Below, one piece after another: positions 12,319 to 24,400 of a DNA stretch of 64,000 nucleotides. The stretch's first letter is position 1, and each line of letters begins with the position of its first letter. This DNA is from Chrysogorgia sp. JL179-B06 (taxonomy: Eukaryota > Cnidaria > Anthozoa > Scleralcyonacea > Chrysogorgiidae): positions 4,614,001 to 4,678,000 of the forward strand of contig JAYKKM010000439.1 of assembly GCA_035772405.1 (NCBI GenBank), given 5' to 3'. The position numbers and the translations under genes were made by a program. A model generated the notes under the pieces. It ran no database searches. It was not told the origin of the DNA and saw nothing but the letters and a program-made list of their open reading frames with translations.

Positions 12319-12480
12319 GTTATTTGGTTTTCAAGTCAGCGATTTTCTGTGGTGACGTATTTGGATGAAACCCGAGAAGTATTTCAACATTTATTTTTTC
12401 TCAATCCCAATGTGTCATCAGATCGATCTTTATATACGAAGAATGAGCTGTATAATCAGATTAACTTTACAACTTTTCAG
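12319..12480 (+). CDS. MCOLN: TRPML exon A: end of S1 and start of lumenal domain
   Basis: The acceptor is AATGTTAG and the donor CAG|GTAAGG; 54 codons, phase 0 at both ends. The text [19 protein letters not shown], then [21 protein letters not shown], is collinear with the mucolipin segment after S1 (the F.HLFL and YT..LY pattern). Confidence 0.8.
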
Positions 12481-15400
12481 GTAAGGATGATGTTATTTCA
12501 GTCCTATGTGTTTTTTCATTCTTATAAAATAACATTTTGAAAAGGTGTGTCCTGGTTAAAAACTGTGTTTCTATAACTGTATGGAAACACAGAAAATGTT
12601 TTGTATTTCTTTCACAGAACCATTACAAGTGTTAATTCACAATAAGAATTTACAGTTGTCATATTGCATAAGCTTAATACAGTAGTGACAGCGTTTATAT
12701 TCGTCAATCTTCGTCTTTTTGTCTATTTTCGTCTATCGTCTGCTCGCCGCCGCCTACCGTCTGTGCGTCTATCGTCTCACTGCGCGTCTATCGTCTCCTC
12801 GTCCATTATCTGTGCGTTTATGGTCTATGCATCTATCGTCTGCGCGTCTATTGTCTCCGCGTCTAATTGTCTCCGCGTCCCCATTATCTGTGCGTGTATG
12901 GTCTATGCATCTATTGTCTCCGCGTCTATCGTCTCCGCGTCCATTATCTGTGCGTGTATGGTCTATGCATCCATCGTCTCCGCGTCTATCGTCTCCGCGA
13001 CCATTATCTGTGCGTGTATGGTCTATGCATCTATCGTCTGTGCGTCTATTGTCTCCGCGTATATCGTTTCCGCGTCCATTATCTGTGCGTGTATGGTCTA
13101 TGCATCTATCGTCTGTGCGTCTATTGTCTCCGCGTATATCGTCTCCGCGTCCATTATCTGTGCGTGTATGGTCTATGCATCTATTGTCTCCGCGTCTATC
13201 GTCTCCGCGACCATTATCTGTACGTGTATGGTCTATGCATCTATCGTCTGCGCGTCTATCGTCTCCGCGTCCATTATCTGTGCGTCTATCGTCTGCGCGT
13301 CTATTAATTGTCTCCGCGTCTATTGTCTCCGCGTCCATTATCTGTGCGTCTATGGTCTATGCATCTATCGTCTACGCGTCTACTGTCTCCGCGTCTATCG
13401 TCTCCGCGTCCATTATCTGCATGTGCGTCTATGGTCTATGCATATATCGTCTGCGCCTCTATTGTCTCCGCGTCTATCGTCTATCGTCTCCGCGTCTATC
13501 GTCTGTTATCTCCGCATTTATCATCTATGCATGAATGTTTTCATCTCTGCATCTATGCATCTATGCATGAATGTTTTCAGAATGAATGTTCTCATCTCCG
13601 CATTTATCATCTATGCATGAATGTTTTCATCTCTGCATGAATGTTTTCTACGAATGAATGTTCTCATCTCCGCATATATCATCTACATGTATGCATGAAT
13701 GTTTTCATCTATGCAAACAACGTCGTAAACGTGAGCGCAAATGGAGATCGAGCGGACGTCGACATGAGTCCGACCGGCTAATGTTTAAATCCATGCGCAA
13801 CCGGACAACAAAACTAATGGAAATTGCCAGACGTGAGTACTACACAACTTTTATCAGTGAAAATAGTACAGATCAAAGGAAACTCTTCCAAGCTGCAAAT
13901 CAATTATTTGGTTATCGTGAAGTTGTTACATAACTGAGACTGCTCTCCTGGGCTTTCGAAATTATATACACTCAACATGTTACTTTATTGGTGCTGTTGG
14001 ACTTAAGCGCTGCCTTTGACACTATTGACCATGGTATACTGCTCCATCGCCTTCTTCATTAAACCAGTCAGTCATGACGTGCGGATGTGCCCTCCTTATG
14101 GCAAACTTCATAACAATTTTATTCTTATATGTTGTAATTCAAAACCATCTTTTCAACTGGAAATCACTCAATGAAAGAATAACCACCAAAGTTAGCAAGT
14201 TCTCAGCCTTTCGTCGATTGGGGGATGAAAGTTTACCTCGATTTCCTTCGCAGAATCTCCAACGTACAAGTGCAAATCGACAACCTAAACCAAGTAGGAG
14301 CCGGTTACACACGGCTGTGGTTATTTGTGCTGCTGTGAAGCTTCTTCGCAACGCGGGTGCAGCGATAATATTGGTTAATCTGAGTGGTGATATCGAACTA
14401 AACCCCGGACCAAGAAATCAGGTATATGTAAACTTATTTCAAAGGTTACCAGACAAAGGTATTAAAATTGGCCAATGGAACATAAATCGCCTTACGGACC
14501 CGAAGTTTGAGCAAATCAAACTCCTATTAACTTCATCGTCTGATAGTATTGATATACTGTTCCTGATTGAAACATTTTTGAAACCTGAAAAATCTGACTG
14601 CTTGTTTGAAATCGAAGGTTACTCAATGTATAGGAAAGATCGAACTGGTCAGAAAGGCGGCGGAGGTATAATAGCTTTTGTTTCAGAAAATGTAAAAGCT
14701 TTGAGAGTCCCTGATCTTGAAGATGAGCTGATTGAATCAATGTGGTTTTCGGTTTATCCATATAAATCAGATCGACCTTTCTTCACCAGAGTTTTTTTAC
14801 TGTCCTCCTTCTTCAAATTGTGAAACGGATCTAAAGATTGAACTTAATATTGAAGCAACCAATTAAAAAACAACCAATTTTAAACTATCAGAACTCTTTT
14901 TTAATGTTTAGATAGATTAATTTTAATATAAGATAGTAACATAGTATTAAACATAGCCATAGGTGAGGGCCACAGGGTCATCAGTATAATTATTTACTGC
15001 ATGTCATGTGTATTTTTACCCTCGTTAAATAAAGTTAAAAAAAATAAAAAATAAAAAAAGTTCTCTGGCAACGCGTTAGCTTGGTTCCATTCCTATCTTT
15101 CCGATAAACCGATTCCAACATGTCATCATTGACAATGTATTTTCGAACAGGTTTGACCTTAAATTTGGAGTTTCTCAAGGTTCTTGCCTAGGACCGCTTC
15201 TTTTCTCTATCTATACTTGTCATCTGTTCGAGATTGTCAGCCATCATCTACCACAAGTACACTGCATGTTATTTGGCATTCAAACCAGATAATGATATAT
15301 CACAACACTTAGCAGTCACCACTATGGAAGCCTGCATCGAGGACCTTAGTAAATGGATGCCAAAGACAAACTGATGATCAATGATGAGAAAACGGAGTTA

Positions 15401-18400
15401 CTTTTGATTGGTACTAAGCAGCAGTTAGAAAAAGTTAATATCAACACATTAACTGTCGGACATTGTGAAATTACGGCCTCGAATGTCGTTAGGAACCTTG
15501 GCTCCTTGTTCGATAGTCACTTGTCAATGTCTGCACATGTCAACAATATCTGTAAAGCCTCATTCTATCATCTAACAACATTGCTCGAATCAGGAAGTTT
15601 CTCAGCCAAGACTCAACAAAAACGCTCATCCATGCATTTGTTACAAACCGCCTCGATCACTGTAACGCTTTGCTCTAAAAAACTACAACGAAAAAACTAC
15701 AACGCGTTTAGAATGCAGCAGCAAGATTGGTGTTCCGTGCTTCTAAGCTGTGTCACATTAGCCCTTACTTGCGAGAACTACACTGGCTGCCCATCAAATT
15801 CCGAGTCGATTTCAAAATCATTTTGCTTACTTTCAAAGCCATCCATGGATTAGCTCCCAAATACATATGTGACCTAGTGGCTGTCAAACCACAATCAAAA
15901 TACGCTCTAAAATATAATAATAAGTTATTACTGATGCCCCCTGTTGGAAAGACTCTACCAACCCTTGGTGATAGGGCCTTTGTCGCCGCAGCCCCGAAGT
16001 TGTGGAACACACTACCATATAACTTTAAAGATATATTAACTCAATTACCAGATTTAAGACAGAACTTAAAACATACTTATTTAATATAGCATTTAACCAG
16101 TAATTTATTATCACTTTGTTAATATTTACATATATATATATATTAGTATTTGTAAAGCGCATTTGAAAACCTCAAGTTGAATTAGCGCGGTATTAAATAA
16201 ATGTTATTATTATTATTATTATTATTATGTTTTCAGCATGAATGTTCTCATCCCCGCATTTATCATCTATGCATGAATGTTTTCATCTCTGCATCTCTCC
16301 ATCTATGCATGAATGTTTTCAGTGTGAATGTTCTCATCTCCGCATTTATCATCTATGCATGAATGTTTTCATCTCTGCATCTATGCATCTATGCATGAAT
16401 GTTCTCATCTCCGCATTTATCATCTATGCATGAATGTTTTCATCTCTGCATCTCTCCATCTATGCATGAATGTTTTCAGTGTGAATGTTCTCATCTCCAC
16501 ATTTATCATCTATGCATGAATGTTTTCATCTCTGCATCTATGCATCTATGCATGAATGTTCTCATCTCCGCATTTATCATCTATGCATGAATGTTTTCAT
16601 CTCTGCATCTATGCATCTATGCATGAATGTTTTCAGCATGAATGTTCTCATCTCCGCAATTATCATCTATGCATGAATGTTTTTACCGAATCCATAAAGT
16701 CCGACCTGCTTTCCATATAAACGGTGACTTAACTCCGATCATACATTACCTACCCGACGTTTGTTGCATCCTCTATCATTATACACACAAGTGGCCTCGT
16801 TATACAATTCAATAATTCAACCACGTGCATTCTGTAAAATAATTTGTCAAGGAAGATGCGCTAACAGATTTATTATGGAGCCACTTCGGTAGGATGCCTT
16901 CGCGAATTTATTATTATTATTATTATTAATACAAAGATAGACAATTAATTAAGTATTGGTAATCAACTTCTCACTAGAGATTTAAAAATAGATAAAGAAG
17001 GAGCTGATGTTTTTTCCTGAGGGAAGCTATTCCAAAGAACAGCCCCGCTGTAGGTAAAACTTAAAGTGCCTCGGACTGAGATCTAGGAACAAATATTTTA
17101 TAATTTGAGCCACGTTGATTATGATTATGAAATTACGAAATTATGAAAGTACACCCAGATAGAATCATGGTTGAGCCCGCTGTAATTGGCTCTGCTGTTG
17201 CGGTTACTCTGCCATTTTTGTATTACTTCTTTATTATTCTGTATTTTATGTTGTTTCCTTTTTTGTGAAGCCAATGAATTAAATTAAATATTTGCGGGCT
17301 AAAGGTCTCAAACTCGCTTTAATCGAGGGAGAATTGAGGGAGTCCGGGAGTCCAGTTTCAAGACAGTCTATTTCAAAGTTTGTCCGTATGTTTCCTCTTA
17401 GCAAATCTTTGATAATTGCAAAAGGATGATGTATAATTTCATAGACTCGGAAATGGAAAATAACGATGATAGAAGTTGCCGAGAAAGTTAAAAATAGATA
17501 CGCAATGCGTACATGCGTCTACTGATATTCATTAACGACACATTGCTGATGACATCAGAATAGAAAAGAGGTCCACGGAACTCGTACATGTGCTGCCACA
17601 AAAAGGGTCGAAGGGATGATTCTGAATGAGCTTACTACTCAGTATTTTGTGCGCTATCTGTATAATGTGCTATCTTCAAGCATATTGAAGACTTAATAAT
17701 AGTCATTAATAGTGTGTCAATCAACGATCGAACGCCAACTACGTTTACCCTCGTGACGTTATTGTGTTAAGGTGTCATTGGATTAGGGATTGTTTAGACT
17801 TTTGCCGTTGTCTGCTCAGTTATAGATGCACAGATGACGTCAGAACGTGGTAAGAATATCAGTGACCCACTCGACTATCGTCTCGTGGGCCACTTTGTTG
17901 TTCTTACCACGTTCTGACGTCATCTGTGCATCTAGACAACGGCAAAATGGGATCTATTTTTTAATTATTTTGCAATAAAGGTTAACCAACCCTGATTACA
18001 CGTGTTGTTGCTCCTTTATTCTTTACCTTATGTTATCAATTAATATATCACAATTACAAGTAAATATTTCCATTCCAATCCCAGCTGCAACTTGAACTGA
18101 ACATTTACTGTAATGTTCATATCCTACAGCACATAACAAGCAGTGTGGACTTCTGTATCGTACTTTTCGTATCAGACACAGTGGTAGCATATTGTAGCTA
18201 GAAATTCTGTGAAATTTCGGAGGATCAAACATTCTAACTTTCAACAAGTGAGCGTGTCCAAACGTGGATAGATGTGTAAATATGTCGTGCTATAAATGTT
18301 GCTATTGCAGTCTTACCAGTTTGTTTTACGCCCAATTATAGGGGTTCCGAGGGCCTACGATTTAAGGTCGTTATCCGAGAAGACCCGAAAGTCTTACCAT

Positions 18401-21400
18401 TTGCTGGTATTATTACAAAGGCAGCACTTTCTCCTCAATTATTTTTAAGACCCTAAGAGGAGGTCCGACCCAGCTCATAGACATGTGGTAACGTTACACT
18501 AGACCATAACAGATAGTTATTACATTCAACAAATAGTATTTAGTGTAATATTTTTTATGTTTTAGTATGAGAACATAAAAGATATTACTATGGGAGCCTA
18601 TGGATTCACATGTGGAGAAAGTTTTGTTGAATGCCCAGTGAAAATGTGCATTCACAGATATCGTAATTCTACAATCAACCCAAGCAAACGATTCTATCAT
18701 TTTTCAAGCAAAGATCCTATAACAAGTATCCTTTTTGTTATGCATGTACTAATTCGTGTTATTGTATATGTATACTAACAGTTTGTTTAAGTTTGTAATA
18801 ATGTAGGGGCAATTAGCGTTTATATCTGATACTAGGTCAAGAGCAGGAAGTTGCTGGTAATATGTTAGCTAAAGGATTTTAATAATTAGCTAGAGGATTT
18901 TAATACTTCAATAATTATCCAGTTCGGGATCATCCACTGGTTACTTATATTCCAAGGTGTCTCCTTAATATGTTATCTGTTCTCGATGACACTGTCTTTT
19001 TGGATATGACTAGTCTTAATCTCAGTGATTATCAACGTCTGTAGATATTTCTTCAGATTACAACTTATAGATGGATGGATGGTAAGAGAAGAGGAGAGGA
19101 GAGGAGAGGAGAGGAGAGGAGAGGAGAGGAGAGGAGAGGAGAGGAGAGAAAGGTGTTGTGTTATTATATTATTATTATTATTATTATTATATCGAGCAGA
19201 GAGAGGTCGTGTTAACCTTGCGCTCCCACAAATTCGTTTTACTGTACCCAGGCAACTGTCTTCCTTCTTATTTGTTCCTTGTTTGTATATTACTGTGTCT
19301 GTGTTTTATCTATTATCTATCTATCATTCTACAATTAATTGGCATTTAAAGCAAAAGTCTGTTGATACTGGTCTGGCTCGACCCATCGCAGGACAGCAGT
19401 TTTACTATTCGAAGACGTGGTGGTGTCTAGGAAAGGACCTAAATACAAAATGAAAGGCGATCGCTGGTGTTGATGCTTGTTCTGCTGTTGGTTATGATGT
19501 TTACTAACTCGGAAGGTATACTATATGTGATTACTGTGGGAAAGATTTTGTCGTTTTAGGGCAACATGTTTGGCGCTGTAAAGCTCGCGTGTTTATTGAT
19601 CCGTTCCCTGCTTCACCTAGCAACACCTTAGTTACCTCCCTGGAGAGATCAAACCTTGTCGATTCAGCTGAACGATCATCAGTTAACTTAAATAATGAGT
19701 ACGATGCAAATCAACCAGAAGCTCATACGACTAACTATGATCTTGAAGTTCAGAACGAAGTGCTGGTGGATGGTTGTCATGACAGGGCCGTAGCGAGGAG
19801 GGGTATTGGGGGGGTGTTTCACCCCCCCAACATTTTTGAAATTGAGATATTCGGAAAATCGAATTACTCGTTCGGAAAACTACGGCAACGTAGGTTAAGC
19901 GAGATTTCAGTCAGTGAACAGCAAAAAACTCATGTTAAGTTTATAGAACTTACAAAATAATATTCACAAGGATAACAAATCTATTTTTGTCGATTTACTG
20001 CATACGTACATCAGATAGATGACACCTTTTGGCTTTGCAATAAAATTTATCATTTCCGGATTTTAAACAGCCTTCACAAAACCACGAATTATGATACCGT
20101 ATACCGTAGAATTAAATTGTTTATATTTCGCCTCTTTTTTATTGTTGAAAACTAAATTCCTACATCTGTAAACTGTCCAAGGAAATCTCTTAAAACTGCT
20201 CCCAGAATGCGAGAAATGCAATTTCCGAGACCCTAGAATTAAAAATTTCCCGGGGGATCATCCCCCGGGACCCCCTAGATTGACGCGCCTTACGGCGCGT
20301 GCCTCCTCATATTCGGAAAAATAATTTGAGATTCGGAAATTTGGGACTTACACCCCCCAACTTTCACATGCTAGCTACGGCCCTGTTGTCATGATATGCA
20401 TGTTGAATGTCACTGCGGAAAGAAATGCAAAGGCTTTAGAGGTCTCCGTGCACATCGTAGATTCAGCTGTGACATTAGTTTTAATCGTGATCTGAATTTA
20501 TTATTTTCCGAAGACCCAATTTCATTGCCTTCATCGGCGCGCAATAGGATAATGATGAGAGTACGGACAACACTGAATGCCTAGATCAAAATGATTTACC
20601 TCAAAAGAAAATCGCTAAACTCGGTATTAAACTTCCTAAAACATCGGCTGAATGGTATAATGCTAATGAATATTTTAAGTCAACACTGAATTTTAACAAT
20701 GAATTATCGGATGTTAATGTCGAAATAGACCTCTTACAAGACCAAATTTATAACTATTTTAAGTCAGCTTTCGGAACGTGCAGCAATGATGAGGAAAACC
20801 GAAATGGTTGGTCGGAATTTCAATGCAAATATAACCATTTTTCTCGACGCCAACTCAAATATCATCTAAACGAACTAAAGAACCTACACTGCGACGAGGC
20901 AACGAATGAAATCCGATACATCAGTAAACTGCTAAGATGAAAAAACAGTTACCGCATACTTTCTGAAAAAACCCACGACGACCGTATTCAAGAACATTTC
21001 TGGAAATATTGTAAGGAAATCTTTGAGGACGAGAATACTGTCCTTCCTGACTTTGACGAATAAACCTGCACTAACTTTTTCCGATCACAGTTAAAATCAA
21101 ATACTGGCCTTAGAAACTTTGATTAAAGTTTTATTAGTAAAGTTTTATTGTTTTATTTAGTTAGTTAGTAAAGTTTTATTGTAAATATAGTATAACTTCT
21201 TAAATATGTTGCCTGTTTATCTCTGTGGATTGCCCTACGTTTGCGTATGGAGAGAAACACAGAGTTGATTTCTTCTTAAGATTATTTTGTAATATTGTTT
21301 CAATCGATTTTTCTGAAATAAAGTTCCCATTATTATTATTATTTTTATTATTATTATTATTATTATTAACACATGAGGAAAATCGTCCCAGGTGGGATAC

Positions 21401-24400
21401 GAATCCGTAACAAAAATGATAATCACCTGTAGTATCCGCAATCCAATCAATCAATGGGTTATCAGTTAGTGTTCTACTTAACTATCGTTAGTATGTAGCA
21501 ACATTACAAGTAGCCAAAGTGGAAACATGACTACGTTTGTGATGCAAAACAATCTTCCTAATGATTTTCATACGTAAGTACTTAACGTGTTTTATATGTT
21601 TTCAAAAGATGCATGCCCGAGCCTTCCACTTTAACGGCAACAACAATTAAGTTTATCTAGTATGAAAGAACTCGTAAAATGATAGAGTAACACCTTTTAC
21701 AACGTTACCGTATTTTTCTTCGTTTTTGAAATATTGCAGTTTGTTTGATACGTAAATGAGATGGTCTCTGACGTCAGGTGCTGGGTAGAGAATTTTCACT
21801 CATTAAAAAAGTCTTATATCTCAGTGATTGCTAAGTTTATAACGTTCATTATCATGAGGAGTTATTATACGCACATTTTCAAATAAATTTGTGGAACAAA
21901 CTTGAAGATGTAACTAATATTTTAATGAGTGAAAATTATCTACCCTGCACCTGACGTCAGAGACCATCTCATTTACATATCAAACAAACTGAAATATTTC
22001 AAAAACGAAGTAAAATACGGAAAAGTTGTAAAAGGTGTTACTCTATCATTTTACGAGTTCTTTTCATATTAGACAAACTTAATTTTTGTTGCCGATGTCC
22101 TTTAACGAAATTTACTGACTTTTGCCCGAAATCCTGATGTCTCGGATTTCCACTCTCATTTTTCCACTTTCTCAGCGTTTGTTCGTTCTTTCTTTTGCTT
22201 GTTTGTTCATTACTTCACTCATCCACCCATCTTTCCCTTCATAATGATTTCACAATAATGCATTTATTAAATGTAACACAAAACTCCTTGTATATTATTT
22301 CAGTTTATTGTCCATTGATCTGCGTGTGTCTCTACTGACAGTCAAAATTGAGCCGTTAAAGTTTGGTAACAGTCCCCAGTGTATCAGATTCGATCTCAGA
22401 GTAAGCATGTAATTGACAGTGTAATTGACAGGGTTAGTGCGAAGGTTAGTATAAAGGTTATTATTATATGGCACAAGCTACTTCCGGTGAAATTGCGTGC
22501 TCTGATTGGCTGAGACACGTCACGTGCCGGTCCGTTATTTCCCGTAATGGAGGAGCGAACAACGATAGGAAACTTTGAAAGCAGCAAAAATTGAACGAAT
22601 TTAGTAAATTAAGCACTGAATCATGTGCGAGTCGGACGATGAACAATCTAAAAGAGAGTCTTACTATCATGAAAGCAATAGAAGAACAAGAACAAGATTG
22701 AAAATGACGATTCTGTCACTCAAAACGTATGTAAAGTATCATGTTGTTTAAAAAAGCGATGCCATATAATAAACCTCTTATTAACCGTCACCCTAATATT
22801 AACCCTTGTACTGACCTTCGTACTAACCTTGGAATAACTAGTTTTCAGTCTTTCCGCGGTAACCTTATTTTTAAAGTATCCTTTCTAGTGATCACCAATG
22901 AATAACACAGGACTAGTTATTACTGATTGGTTAATACTTGGTTATATCACAAACAAACTGTTGCAAACTAAAGACATTTGTTATAGCTAGGAGGTAACAT
23001 TGCAGTATTTCCCGCTTGTGCACGTGATAAGGCCGTGATGTCTCAGGTTTATGCTCGTCATATAAAGCAGTGAGATTTCATTCCCTCGAATCTTCCAAAA
23101 GACTCTCGGGAATGAAATCTTGCTGTTTTTCCCCAAGACAAAGTCATTAAAGTGCCCTGTGATTAAATTTTGCGTATTTGTAAAGAGCATGGTATTCTTA
23201 CTTAACTTACCAAATTTGAAGCAATTGCGAGCATAGGAAGTCGCCTTTTCAGACTGTTTTTATACGAGATTAAACGGCCGCCATTACTCAAACATGTTCC
23301 GGACGCTTAGGTTGCGATTAGAGGTGACATCAAAGTCTCAACACGTGGCTTTGTGTATGAATATAAAGCTACTTGTTGGAAACTTTCTATTGTAACTTGT
23401 TACTTGTCGTATAATTCGTATAATTTCGATAACGCTTTGTCGCGTGTTTAGTCTCTGACGTCACAATCACATCTCCTGTGGAATCGCGGGCTCGTCTGGA
23501 ACAAGTTTTGAGCAATGGCGGACAAAATTTGGGCGACTTTGGAGGTTAAATTTCTTGTGATAGAATGTTTGTTGTTCATTTCTTTGGCAAATGCGAATAT
23601 TTATTAACCTAAAATGATGTTCTGTAACAAAAAATGCCAGGAAACGTAATGTGATATTTCGTCGCAGGCACTTAAAGTGTATTATTGTTTGCCTCGAACA
23701 ATTGCCTCATGTATAAAGAGCAGCGATATCTTTACAAAGTTTCTTGTCACATTTTGGAGGATTTTGGTTATTAGAAATATCTTCAAAATAATTTCTAGTC
23801 TTTGGTCGAATACGACTACGTTTGACATCATTACAAGAATGACGTCATCCGTGCGACTGTCCTCTGATATATGGAATGCGAAAAATGCGGTTTACCAAGT
23901 ACGGATTACCAAGTTTACTAAGTGTATCACTTTACTATCGCACGAGCATTTTTCCGGAATTGATTATTTCTTTCGATTGCCTAATGTACCATGCCAATGG
24001 TATATCCAAGTAAGATTATTATGCTTATTCCCTCGCAAGCGAGGCTGATAATCTCGCCGCGATAGGGATCCGTTTCTGACGAAAAACGTTTGTGTTCGTT
24101 TTGTGTGATCCGTTTGAATCGGACAATATTTGGAATAAGGGCGGCCATTGGCGAGTGGTGATCTAACGAACTACATATAAAGAGGTTTTACGAAGGGTAT
24201 ACACGTTTGCGTAATATAATAGGCACATGTGTTATGTATTTAGACTCGGTAATTCCAAATCTGTTTTCACAATTGAAAACGGTTAAATATTGATCGAGAT
24301 AACGTTCAACATAATATACGACGAAGTGGGCTGATGCCGAATAATTTATTAATTTCTAAGTACATAAACCGTTTTTACGAAGGGTATGCAGGTTCTCGTA

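Larger units (their letters stand above)
14065..15060 (+). mobile_element. nested half-LINE (5' region plus 3' UTR) with A-rich tail
   Basis: This segment interrupts the reverse transcriptase of the outer LINE between LLHRLLH and SGNALAWF. It contains one open frame (14074-14823) with a 2A motif and the start of an endonuclease, then about 240 bp of non-coding sequence ending in an A-rich tail (AAATAAAGTTAAAAAAAAT and more) at 15030-15060. It lacks a reverse transcriptase, so it is an internally deleted, non-autonomous LINE copy. I could not fix the target duplication. Confidence 0.6.
13712..16225 (+). mobile_element. CR1/L2-like LINE, 5' truncated, with a nested element
   Basis: The segment 13718-13930 encodes the linker before the reverse transcriptase ([25 protein letters not shown]). 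The segment 13985-14060 encodes motif A ([16 protein letters not shown]). After an insertion at about 14065-15060 the enzyme continues ([25 protein letters not shown]) through the C-terminal region to 16089. The 3' end is a TTATTATTA run at 16204-16226. It carries stops and frameshifts and is dead. It splits the TGCATGAATG satellite. Confidence 0.75.

Noticed and set aside
12664..13640. Open frames of up to 318 codons
   Set aside because: Translation of the GTCTATCGTCTCCGC satellite in all frames; there is no non-repeat domain.
23677..24048. A 123-codon frame
   Set aside because: No domain, no splice support, and it lies in intron sequence between TRPML exons.
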